Below, one piece after another: positions 52,829 to 63,375 of a stretch of DNA of 64,000 nucleotides; within the stretch, counting starts at the first letter, position 1, and every line of letters starts with the position of its first letter. The notes under the pieces are model-generated. The model had not been told where the DNA came from, ran no database searches, and saw only the letters and a list, made by a program, of their open reading frames with translations. Origin of the DNA: Brachycybe producta (Eukaryota > Arthropoda > Diplopoda > Playtdesmida > Andrognathidae); contig JAUPFP010000045.1 of assembly GCA_036925085.1 (NCBI GenBank), forward strand, positions 744,001-808,000, read 5' to 3'. Position numbers and translations under genes: made by a program.

Positions 52829-54901
52829 ATGGGGGTGTACAAATATATGCAAGAATTGAGCCATAAGAAGCAGTCTGAAGTGTTTCGTTTTCTTCATCGT
52901 GTTCGAGTATGGCAATATCGTCAATTATCGAGTGTTCATCGAGCTCCGAGGCCAACTAGACCGGACAAAGCGCGTCGTTTGGGCTACAGAGCCAAACAAG
53001 GTAGAAAAAAAAGACCACAAAATGAAAAAAAAAAAACGTGGTACATATTGACATATAACGTTTAACACGAAAAAAATGGATCGGAGTATTTATTCGTGTT
53101 AAAAGACAGGATTTTTATGCTATTTTGTGAGTCCGAATCGAAAATATTTCGTCTTATCCGATTTCTCGTGTTAAACGATTTTCACCTGTATATCATACAG
53201 TAGTCAATAAACACCCTTTTTTGTTTTTACACATTACAGTTGTAAGGAGATTGAAATTAATGGTGTTTTTTGTGCAGATTTCTAACGTGTTGCAGAAAAA
53301 AAGGACGAAAACTTAATTTTATGAAAGAATTTTTTTTAACATTTGTTGGAGACTAGAAGAGTAAACGAAAATGCAATGATATCTTTGAGATTGAACTTTT
53401 TCATCGACACAATTTTGTAGTTTTGTTAAGTGCATAACCTCTCGAACTCTGATTGAGCTGTGTTTCGAGAGCAGAATTTTGAGAAACTTAAGTGTTTTAG
53501 AAACTAGAAGGGTAGAGTATTTTCATGTTGATAACTTTTTAAATAAACTTATGTGAGATTTGAAAATGGCACAGCCATAAAAAGTTTATTTTAAAAGATA
53601 TCTATATGAAAATACTAGTAAGTGATTCAGTTACCATTCTAGTTTCTAACATATTTAATTTCGAAAACATATTCTCGTTTTCTTTTAGTCTGTTGTAAAT
53701 GTTACGTTTCGTTTACTCTTCCAATTTTGATTAGATCTTGAAATTTTTTTTTTAAGTTTCACCAAAAAGGCTTGTTTTCGTCCGTTTTTCTGCATCGTGT
53801 TCTTAAAGAAATCGATTGAATCGTCAAAATGATGATAAATTTACCTAGTTACATTTTTGTGAACGTTATCTTCTTCCTTTGGGTGCGTCCAGACTACGAC
53901 AGAACACTGCTCGTGAACAGTGGTGACGGTTTCCCGAACGTTTTTTCTGTAACAAATTTTGTAAGTGGTTTTGTTTGAGCCCAATCCACCAGTTGTCAGT
54001 TTTTGGCCGTCACATCAAAGGATGTTTGCGTTCGGCCAGGAGTAGTTTGGACGTCTAGGCGAATATTTCTCCGAACATTTAGTCATTGGTGGTTCTGAAA
54101 GCAGCCGAGGTTAAAACTGGGAAAACGTTGAGAACATGTTCTGTGCAAGTCTGGACACTCCGACCACAGCAAGCAGAACAACGAACATATTCTGTTCTAG
54201 TCAGGATGCACCCTTAGATGTTTGATTTCAAAGTTCTGTCAATACATTTCGACCCTTCTAACTAGTTTCTTCTATTGAGATAGATTTTTTGTCATTTGTC
54301 GTTTCCGCCCTCCTGCTTCTTAGGTTACGTCATTTACCGGACTCGTGTTCGTCGTGGTTCTCGTAAACGTATCTGTCACAAGGGACAGACGTACGGAAAG
54401 CCGAAGAATCATGGTGTGAACCAGTTGAAATATGCTCGAAGTTTACAAGCTCTAGCCGAGGTGCGATTATTTACTTTTATTTAAGTCGTTTCTAATTGAA
54501 ATTTTGTTATTCAGTAATCGTGTTCTCGAATCATAAAGTCATATTTATTGAGTTTTAATTGTCGAGAGATTTCTCGTGTTCGCTCTCAATTCTAGGATCG
54601 TGTCGGCCGTCGTTGTAAGTCGCTCCGTGTGCTAAACTCTTATTGGGTTGCTCAGGACTCGAGTTACAAGTTTTTCGAGGTGATCCTCGTCGATCCTTTC
54701 CATAAGGTAATTCGTCGCGATCCTGCCATTCAATGGATCTGCAGAGCCACGATGAAGAGGCGAGAATGTCGTGGTCTCACTTCGGCATCGAAGAAGTCTC
54801 GAGGTTTGGGTAAGGGACACAGGTATTCGCAGACCAAAGGTGGATCGCGTCATCGTTGCTGGAAACGTAGAAACACTCTACAGTTGCACAGGAAACGTTA
54901 A
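52829..54901 (+). CDS. RPL15: 60S ribosomal protein L15 (eL15)
   Basis: Coding exons 52829-53000, 54324-54460 and 54596-54901 (205 codons with stop; 204 aa, the same length as the human protein). The sequence begins [18 protein letters not shown] and ends [12 protein letters not shown]; the diagnostic [15 protein letters not shown] and KSRGLGKGH segments are intact. A noncoding first exon of about 48 bases probably runs from the pyrimidine tract at 52610 to a donor at 52657/52658, with the acceptor at 52824. The first coding intron (1.3 kb) contains three different foldback repeats; the second is 135 bases. The protein is a core component of the large ribosomal subunit. No frame damage is seen. 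Confidence 0.98.
53055..53192. repeat. Pogo-like element in RPL15 intron
   Basis: ACGTTTAACACGAAAAAAAT to TCTCGTGTTAAACGATTTTC, starting about 55 bases after the donor. Confidence 0.7.
53425..53690. repeat. F1 foldback in RPL15 intron
   Basis: CTCTCGAACTCTGATTGAGC left end, GTTTTAGAAACTAGAAGGGT core, mirror to TTCTAGTTTCTAACATATTT. Confidence 0.72.
53881..54213. repeat. Foldback with GGGTGCGTCCAGACTA ends in RPL15 intron
   Basis: Right end TAGTCAGGATGCACCC. GC-richer than its surroundings (GTTCGGCCAGG, CCGAACAT). No other copy in the window. Confidence 0.65.
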
Positions 54902-54938
54902 AATATTTGAAATTGTCTTACGTGTAATAATACGTAGA

Positions 54939-54944
54939 AATAAA
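54939..54944 (+). terminator. RPL15: RPL15 polyadenylation signal
   Basis: AATAAA 38 bases after the stop codon, giving a very short 3' UTR, usual for ribosomal protein genes. Confidence 0.75.
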
Positions 54945-55279
54945 CCCCAAAAAAAAATGTTTGAAAAGGTTTTTTTTATTTGAAATATTTGTGTTAACAA
55001 AAAAATGTGTTTTCTATTAGAATGAACTAAAATTCTCATTACAGTGTGAAACATTTCTTCTGTAGAACTTTCAGATCTCATTACAGAAAGAAAAAAATCC
55101 TTAATTTGTGAGAATCACACTTTACGATGTCGCTGCTTATGATCTATCATTTTATGATTGATATATTATTCTGCAGGGTTATTAAAATAAAAGCGAAACG
55201 ACTGAAATTGCAAACAAAAAACTGGTCTCGTCTTGCTGCCGTCCTAGTAACAGTCACAAGAGCAATTTGAATACTGTAA

Positions 55280-55427
55280 AGGTTGCCCCACACTAGACCG
55301 GCTCGGAGCCGGAAACATGCGGATCGCTGTCTTCTTATTAGACCGGGCCTAGTGTCGGTTTACCTATTCGTTTCTTTGGTTTTTATTCCATTCTTTTCCG
55401 ATTCGGGCCAGTCTAGTGTGGGACAAA
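55280..55427. repeat. Foldback between RPL15 and FANCB
   Basis: CCCCACACTAGACCG left, GGCCAGTCTAGTGTGGG right; about 145 bases. The rest of 54945-56114 holds no recognised gene; an F11 fragment is at 55940-55985. Confidence 0.65.
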
Positions 55428-56114
55428 ATATAAAGTCCTCAACTTGAGCAATTCCAGAGGTTTATGCGGAAGTTAAGATTACAGAACCAATTGATGTGGA
55501 AGCATTGCAATTGAGGTGTTTTTTTGAAAACTTCATAAGTCTTATATCTTTTTACATATGAAAGGATTCGGTTTTTGTGTTTCCTGAAAGAATGTGACTC
55601 ACTGTAATTGCAAAGTTTAAAAAAAAGCTCAATTGTAAAGGGAATTGCTGCAACCACGTATGTACAAAACCGTATAAGTTGGTGATGTACTGTATTGAAA
55701 AAGAAAATATGGTGTTCTTGAGCAGACAATATGCTTCTTTGCTCATTTAAATATGGCAGCTATGTATACTACAAAGGATGATATCACAAGGTCTACCGTT
55801 GAAAACAATGACCAGGGATCAGTGCAAGCTACTGATATGACCTTGATCAGTGATCAACACTGATAGGCGGTGGTTGCCACATGTAGTGGGGCTTAACGAC
55901 TAAACGCCCCTAGTGCCAAAAAGAAACGTAGCAGTGGCTTGGGGAGGGTTTTTAAGTTTCACTTTGGCTTAAAAATAACGTTTTAGAATATGGTTGCTAA
56001 ACAAATAAGGGAATTGGCTTATGAATAGACTGTCTGTTATGGTATTCCGCTGTAAATAAGCTAATTGTGCCATTGAATTCTTAAAACGGAAAAATAAACA
56101 TAACATTTTTATCC

Positions 56115-56120
56115 TTTATT
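56115..56120 (-). terminator. FANCB: FANCB polyadenylation signal
   Basis: AATAAA on the minus strand, about 30 bases beyond the stop codon. Confidence 0.65.
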
Positions 56121-56150
56121 GAAAACAAAACTAAATATACAAAAATAAAT

Positions 56151-59100
56151 TCAGGAATTTTTTGTTGTTGATTCTGAAATGATCAATTTATCTGTTTTCG
56201 TTTCTAGTAAAAGCAGATCTTTTCTGAAACGAATGTAGTCGGAAACATTGAATGTTTGAAATTCTTTTGAACGGCTGTTTTGATTTGTTTGTTCTTCGTA
56301 GGTTTTTCTAACCTCGCTCACATCTCGTAAGGGTCGCAAATCACTTCGTTCGTTATCTGGGGTGTCTTTTTCGAAGAAGTCTTTAATGAAGTTAATTTCT
56401 TGCGAGAGACTAGTGTTAGCACTTGAGCGTGGCACTTCGTTGTCGGAATGTGGTAATATGACGATATCCTCTGGAAGAACGTTGTATAGATAATGAACCA
56501 AAGTAAAGAATTGGCTCTGGTTTCTGTAAAACAAAAAAGTTTGAAATTTTCTGATTAACAATTATTTAATTTTCTAAAATTTCCGATAAAACACTTTAAT
56601 TTTAAATTGTACTTAGTATATGTCATCAAATGAGCTTTGGATTTGTTCTCGATATGAGTAACATTAAAAAAGACTCCACTTAAGACATCTCTTTCTGATT
56701 TATTCCAATAAAAGACAGAAAGATGTTGAGCATAACCAAAGCCACAGGATGATTTCTTTATGGTTTCCTCTAGACAAAACATATCCGTGTGTTTCGATAC
56801 TAAAGTTACTTCTGTGGCTTCCGTTGTTGCTCGTACTGCTGCAAAATCGCAAAGTAGTTCTGAAATATCTGAATAAAGAATAACATTTTGAAAATTATGG
56901 AAACATTTCTTTAAAAAAACAAAATACACACCGTTTTCTTCTTGAAAGTTTGTACGAAATTTATCTTTTAGCAAAGTGTCGACACTTAGCACAATTGACG
57001 GACACTTAACGTAACTATTTCGTATGTTACTGTTTACTTGTTGTTCGAAAGTAACAACGGTATTTATCGACAGTTCCGATTCGTGTTTCAGAAATCCAAT
57101 ATCGAGAGAAGTCGTTAAAATAACTCGTTCGAAACTCTCCAAAATATTCTCGGTTTCCGATGGAAGATCGTCGTCTTCACTTTTGAATTTCTTACGCGGA
57201 GGTTTTTTCATTGTGGTCTGTATCGACGATGAATATGATTTCATACGGAAGAGATTTGTTGTGTGAGTTAATTCACGTTCTTTAGAAGATAAAACGAAAT
57301 GCAAACCCCAGATAGGCCTGCAAAGCAAATTTTATAATTTGAATAATTGCTCTGGAAGCAGAGATCAAAGGATTTTTTTCTATCTGCATATTCCTTTATT
57401 CTTCATATTTATATGAAATTAATGTCAAACACTGCTGAATAAATCGATGAATAACAGGAACGTGTGGATAGAAAAACACTTAACTGAATTTCTTAGAATT
57501 TTAAGATTAAGATACCCTTTTGTAATATTAGTGATTTCGATTCCGATAATCCATTTGTCGTTGATTATACGTTGCCAGGGTCTTCCGACGTGAAGCGGTT
57601 CGTAGCATTCGTTATCGACCAATGTTTGGCTATCGAGAATGGACACGTTTTCGAGTCTGCCGTCCGTTTCACTGTTTAGCAGGTTGAATAAGGGAGTCTG
57701 TTAAATACACCAATTAGAAAAAATATTTCATCATAGAAAACTTTTATTTCAGTTATCCATGTAAGAGCCCGAGACACTACAGTGCGTGCCCATGCTGTAT
57801 GATGACGTCATAAACGTAATGTTTATAAAACATGGTCTTGATTTTAACTACAAATCTCTTTTCAAACTGTATTTCGAACAATAATCGTAGCTGCATGCGC
57901 GTTTAAGAAGCGCTTGCAGCTTCGATTGGTTGCAATATTTAAAGAGGTTTTTAAATGGTTTTGAATTATGCTAATTTGCTCGACTCATGTTAAAGTTCAT
58001 TGACCTCAAAAAGGTCCATTTTGCTAACAACCTTTCGGTTCTTTAGAAATATCTTTCAGCTTTAAGAAAAATCTAATGTATTCCCTAACATGTTCTTCGG
58101 ATATTAAGGTAATTTCATGACGTTTCGAACTGCCGTATGATTGCTAGAGCCATTTTGAGCAACTTGGGAGCCAGAAAACTGACCAGGTCTCGTAGGCACG
58201 TACAACTCTGGAGTGTCTTTAGGATCTTAACTATAACATAAATAGACCATTTGTTCTGATCTTCTAGCCTCGTGTCCGATTGTGGCTTCATGTAACGTCT
58301 GGCAAACATTGTTCACGACTCGATCGAGATGTTCCAGATGCTTTTCATTTTGCTTCACAGCTTCTCGACCAGCCTAAAATTAGAAGTAAAGTTTTTTTTT
58401 AAGAATTTGAAGTTTATTGGTAACGAAGTAAGAGAAACAAAAAGTTACGATGGATCTCGTTTCGAGAGCTTTCTTCGCTGCAACTAAACTCGGTTCGATA
58501 CAAACTTCCTCGGTGGCGTTCTGTAAACAAATAACAATAATATGCTTTTTAAGAGAAGAAACGGGCGCAACCTCGAAGTAACTTATTTTTGCCTTTGATG
58601 TTAAGTTATCACTGTTTAAATCTGTCATTTTGATGATTCGACATTCTTCTAGATCTTTATCCGGAACTCGATTGACCATCAAGAGAATTGTCGAAGGTCC
58701 GAAACGAAAGAAATTACCCACGTAGACGTCACTTACATCGTCGTATGTCTTTACTACCTGAGTTGACGTTAAGTATAACCGATATATATATCTTTGGTTT
58801 GTTTTAATTTCAATTGTCGCGAATGCAGATTTATTTCTTATTTTGAAAAATAACAAAAAAGATGAAATTTATTTGATTTGAATATCAGATTTTCGAATAT
58901 TAATAATATAAAATAAATAATATAATTTAAAATAAATAATATAATTTAAAATAAAAATAAAATTTTAAAAAATAATAATATAATTTAAAATAAACAATAA
59001 TATAATTTAAAATAAATAACAATGTAATTATTCAGTAGTTTCAGAAGAGATTTAATAGGATTTCCAATTTTTGAGATATTTCAAAATAAACTTTTTAAAA

Positions 59101-60470
59101 AATATCGTCGGCCATTTTGAAACTCACATAAATAGTTTATTTTGAAAGATATCGCACATTAAAATATCCTTAAATGATTGAGCTACCCTTCTAGTTTCTA
59201 GCACACTTTGAATAAAAAAATCTTTCTGTTTGATTTAATTTATAATTATTATTTAATTAAAACAATTTCGATCTTAAAGCCTTGTTTTTCTATTGGGGTT
59301 GAAATTTCAACCATTTGATTATTTCAACTGGTGAAAAATAGAGCACACGTGGCTCCTACCTATTCACTATCGTAAGCAGGAGCCACGTTTGTTCTATTTT
59401 TCACCAGTTTTCTTACAAATTTTCACGCCAATGGAAATAAGGCATAAATCTGTGAAAACTAAAAAAAAAAGGTGTTTAATCTGTGCCTCAAAACGGTTCA
59501 AATTGATTACAGATGCCTTCGATCGAGACTGAATGATGACGTAACGTTGATCAGATCTACTTCTGCACGTGTAATGAACTATCATTCTATCAGCTGTAAA
59601 ACCGATATCGGTATTAATATTGGTGACGGAACCGTTGTAATCGAATTCGACAAGTTCACCAACACCGTTGGAAACAGAACACAGAAACCGTTTTTGACGA
59701 TAATCGTCAACGAAAGAAACCGATTGTGCACGAGTTAAGTATTTCTCATGAGCCGATTGTTTTAATGTAGTGTTTGATTCAACATTAATCGAATTCTCGT
59801 ATGGTTTTAATAGAATCTTCGTTAAATAACTTGACGATTGAGTTCGTACGATTAAAAATAAATTTACGATAAAAGTCGTTGTCGTCGTCGTCGATGAAAT
59901 CTGTTCGTATTCGCTTTTCAAACATAAAAGAGACGGTGAAACGACATCGGGTAACATGATTTTCATCGTTACATAACGACTATTCGTTGTCAGTAAGTAA
60001 TTAATGTATAGAAATTGATTTTTAAACCAGAAAATAATCGGTCCATCGGTTAATTTGACGTTAAGATTTAAAGCGTAAGTGATTTTCATTGGAACTCCCC
60101 AATAAACAAGTTCGAAACGATCGCCGTTATCGATCGATAAAACTGTGACCAGCAATAATTTTAATTTATCTAATTGATTATATTTTTTTCCTATTAATAT
60201 TACTGGAATTTGTAATTGAGATTCACCGATTGTCACTAAATTACAATCCAAAATTACCGCCTTTTGTTGGTATCTGAACTGAGCAGCGTTTTCGACGCCG
60301 TTTTCAATCTTTTTCAGCCGCTTTTCAGTCTCGTTCACTACGTAAACATTACAATTTAACATATAATACTTAGAAATATTATTGTAAATTATCTCAAATT
60401 GCAACAGTTTGTTGGTAAACGTCAAAACGTGTTTTTTATCTGAATATTCAGACGACGATACAGACGCCAT
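56151..60470 (-). CDS. FANCB: Fanconi anaemia core-complex protein FANCB
   Basis: Exons: 60470-59511 (canonical donor; homology would favour an end at 59481), 58757-58572, 58520-58449, 58373-58248, 57697-57516, 57317-56932, 56868-56613, 56523-56151. Total is 846 aa, or 856 with the longer first exon; human FANCB is 859. Aligned landmarks in the right order: LTDGPIIFWFKNQFLYI (human LNGPLILWRHVKAFFFI), VGNFFRFGPSTILLMVN with IIKMTDLN (human FIGSGTEQVLLLF with FKITDLG), PWQRIINDKWIIGIEI (human IWYRVIDDSLVVGVKT), and the late LVHYLYNVLPEDIVIL. Identity is low throughout, so the call rests on order, spacing and total length. Known role: with FANCL and FAAP100 it forms the catalytic module of the core complex that monoubiquitinates FANCD2 during crosslink repair. 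A 63-base intron (56931-56869) is in frame and free of stops. Confidence 0.85.
58900..59035. repeat. AT-rich minisatellite in FANCB intron 1
   Basis: Irregular tandem units of AATAATATAATTTAAAATA. Confidence 0.8.
59060..59270. repeat. F1 right half in FANCB intron 1
   Basis: TTTTGAAAGATATCGCACAT, GAGCTACCCTTCTAGTTTCT. Confidence 0.65.
59328..59407. repeat. 80-base hairpin in FANCB intron 1
   Basis: CTGGTGAAAAATAGAGCACA at the left and the near-perfect complement ending TCTATTTTTCACCAG at the right; roughly 32-base arms with a few mismatches. Confidence 0.75.
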
Positions 60471-60522
60471 TATTATACATAAGACAGCACATTCTGTTTA
60501 TTCATCGTTTTGACTAGCAACG

Positions 60523-60561
60523 TGACGTCAAGTCTATGTATAATCTATAGGCGTGACGTCA
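60523..60561 (-). promoter_or_regulatory. FANCB: Pair of CRE palindromes upstream of FANCB
   Basis: Two perfect TGACGTCA sites at 60523-60530 and 60554-60561, 31 bases apart start to start, 53-91 bases upstream of the FANCB start codon. CREB/ATF proteins bind this palindrome; its activity here is inferred. Confidence 0.6.
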
Positions 60562-60894
60562 TACTGCTGGATAAGTCGATGATGAAAGGAAAGTGCAAAG
60601 CGACATGGTAGACCTATTTAGAAAGGTAAAGCAACTCCAAATTAGAAAAATAAAACGCCAAAAGTGAGTGAAGAATCGTCTGCTTTTCAAAGCTAGAAGG
60701 AAGACACGTTTTATGTATTGTGCATTGAATCGTATCGTAACTGAATAGTTAGCGCCATCTATTGGCGACACTCAGTTTAGACACTTTTCTAACCTTGTGA
60801 AAAGCTGTAAGTTGAGTTACCTCTGTATAAGTGTCTTTGTGACAAGAATAGTCATGGCCTCCTATAAGGAGTTATATTATAGTTCAATGGAGAA

Positions 60895-61230
60895 ATATCG
60901 ATACAGATATCGAACTTTGATTATTCTGTCTTTCAGGTGCAAAATTAAAAACTAGAAGGGTGGCTCAATCACTTAAATGTATTTTCATGTTAATATCTTT
61001 TAAAATAAACTTTTTATTGTAGTTTGTAAATTAACCAACGATATTTTTTTAATTTTTGTCCATAAAATTTTAATTTTAAAATAAATCTAATATGAAAATA
61101 CTATTATGTAAATACAACTACGATTCTAGTTTTTTAAGACTTAATTTCTCCTTATTGTTGCTCCTAAAGTGAAAGAAAACAAGAATTTGAAGAAATGTGT
61201 ATTTCACAAAACAACTTATTAAAGTTTGTT
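60895..61230. repeat. F1 foldback between FANCB and the POLR1D-type gene
   Basis: ATCGAACTTTGATTATTCTG left; AAAACTAGAAGGGTGGCTCA core; mirror decays near 61200. Confidence 0.68.
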
Positions 61231-61434
61231 TTAAAAGTCAAATTTTTTTTTGCAATACTAGCAATTATTGACGGATAACGTAATAAATGTGCTAAAGAAG
61301 CCGATTTTTAAAGTTATTTTGCGGCATTCAATCCTTCTATTTCAGCTTTTGCAATGATAAAAACAATTAAAAGATAACAATTCATTTTATTCGTGATAAT
61401 TTAATAAATATAATACATAATGAATGTTAAGTTT

Positions 61435-61942
61435 TTAATTTGTTGTTTGTTTCTCATCATTATTCCTTAGTTTCTTATGGCCGTTCTTTCGTTCGGATAG
61501 GATTCTTTCATTAGAAGAGACATTTGTATTTTTTGTCTCGTGATTAGATTCTTTGCTTTTTCTCTTATGCCTGGACAGTTGCATCTCGTCAGTGAATGTT
61601 CTTTTGCATTGCTCTTTATGTCGACCAGATGTTGTTTGTAGAATTGTGTTACGAAGAAACCGCTTGTTCGCTTTCGGAATAGGACACTTCATCCTTTAGC
61701 ACAATTAATCAATATTAATTATTAGACCATGATAGATTTCAATTTATAATGTTATTACCATCCTTGTGGTCCCAATTGGTCAGCTCGTATTGATGCTCTT
61801 TGAGTTTCCTTTAAAATTTCCTCTCTAGCGAGCCTAAAAATTTATAAACAAGTGTGCAATAGGAATTAAGGAATAGGATAATTTGTTGAACTGCATTTTT
61901 GATTAAATAAAATGACCTTTCTAATTCCTCTTTTTCGGACAT
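61435..61942 (-). CDS. POLR1D isoform-2-type small protein
   Basis: Exons 61942-61917, 61833-61759 and 61693-61435, with GT-AG junctions and compatible phases; 119 aa (the human isoform-2 protein is 122). The start MSEKEELERLAREEILKET parallels human MEEDQELERKAIEELLKEA; then LGPQGWMKCPIPKANKRFL parallels MGPMGWMKCPLASTNKRFL, followed by a Lys/Arg/Ser/Glu/Asn-rich disordered tail. In human this protein shares only its first exon with RPAC2, the subunit of RNA polymerases I and III; its own function is not established. No RPAC2 domain is encoded between here and the FANCB gene or in the introns. An acceptor at 61964/61963 and a strong donor (AA, then GTAAGT) at 62319 suggest a noncoding first exon further upstream. 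Confidence 0.85.
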
Positions 61943-62024
61943 GTACGTTATTGAAAATGTTTCTAAATAAAAAAAATATATATTAATAAACATCAATTGA
62001 CGTTAGATTCAATGAGAACATGGA

Positions 62025-62145
62025 TTCAGCTACCCTTCTAGTTTCTAACACACTTTCAATTTCTCTCACATGTTTTTTTTTCCTAAAACGTATATTAACC
62101 AAAGTTCAAAAAAAAATAATCAGCTGTTAATAAAACATCTTAACG
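62025..62145. repeat. F1 right half in the POLR1D-type 5' intron
   Basis: AGCTACCCTTCTAGTTTCTA to AATAAAACATCTTAA; the left arm is absent. Confidence 0.65.
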
Positions 62146-62478
62146 TCCCATTGACGGCAAGGTCATTAGGAACAAACATTAAAAGAACACAAATCGAAAG
62201 TCATTAGAAAATTATCAACTCACAATTCAATCCCATTGTTATTTACCTTGATCATTGAAAAGTTCAATTCAAGAATACAAACAACGCTAGGCGCTTTATA
62301 TTAACGGCGGCGACTTACTTTGCTTTTTGGGGGTTTTATTCAATTAAATAATTTCATTTTTTCTTATTACATTTTTTTATTAGAAATAATATTTCAAGAC
62401 AACAAATTTTGTTGATTTAAAAAACTGAATCTAAGTCTCTTTATAATTTTAATAATAAAAATTGTTGGTTTGATTGGC

Positions 62479-62493
62479 ACGCCGCCATTTAGA
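62479..62493. promoter_or_regulatory. YY1-like site between divergent genes
   Basis: GCCGCCATTT (reverse AAATGGCGGC) matches the YY1 core found at many housekeeping starts. It lies between the minus-strand POLR1D-type gene and the plus-strand gene starting at 62893. Function is inferred. Confidence 0.4.
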
Positions 62494-62892
62494 AATAAAT
62501 AATTTAGCCGCTAATATTTTTTTTATGCACAACCCCTCGTTTCTCGCTACACCCGACCCCACTCGTAGCCTCTATCACTCCATATAGCCTCTATGTAGTC
62601 TCCAATACTGAAAAGAGGCTATGCCTCCTCTTCCCTCCCTCTTTCGTTATTAAGAATGTAGCCTCGTTCTACCCCTACATTTTTATCTCCCCTCCTCCCA
62701 TAGAGGTTTATGGGAGTGATGCCATTGGTTCACTTGTATTTTTGATTTTTCCGTATCACGTTTCAGCAGAAACCCAATGGTAATTATACAATGAGCAGAA
62801 GTGGTCGGTGTGTTCGCATGTTGGATTACGCGTTACGTTTAATGATTTTTCGCTGTTTTTTTGCTAAATTTTTAAATTAATTCACTTACCAA

Positions 62893-63375
62893 ATGTCGGA
62901 CGGGGTGTTTAAGGGTAAGCTAAATCTAATTTATATAATTTCATTGAATTCTAACGTTTAAAACGTGAGAAAACCATCTTAAAACATTCGACGTTGACGT
63001 TGTAATTACGAAGGATTTTTTTTCTCTTCTTCTTCTGTATATATCAAGGGGGGGTCTCAACTTTCCACACTGCTTACTTTTGAATTTATAGTCGTACATT
63101 CATGAAATAAAGTTTTTCTGAATGTAAAAGGGCTAAATTTTCTAAATATGTCGAAGTTATTTCATAATTTTAAGTGGAACCATTCGAAATCTGAACGAAT
63201 TTGAACGACCTCAATGGTGACACAATGGTCGTCATCGTTGTTTCTCTCTCTCTATTCGTTAAGACAAGTGTCGAAATGATGTTTAACGATTAGAAATATA
63301 TTTAAATTTTATTTATTTATTTTTTATTTTCTAGCACCGAAAGCGAAAAAAACGGTGAAAATCGAAGAATCACCG
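62893..63375 (+). CDS. 5' end of an unrecognised gene (two coding exons seen)
   Basis: ATG at 62893 opens a 22-base coding exon ending in a consensus donor (GGTAAGC, 62914/62915). Joined to an exon at 63335-63375 (acceptor ctag, donor GTAAGT) it reads MSDGVFK then APKAKKTVKIEESP in one frame. The Lys-rich, acidic-ended start resembles many small cytosolic or muscle proteins and is too short to identify. The rest lies in the remaining 600 bases as intron or beyond the right edge. Confidence 0.5.

Noticed and set aside
59394-59480. Extension of the FANCB first-exon frame to codon 358
   Set aside because: Reads into the intron and the hairpin at 59328-59407; no homology past codon 330.
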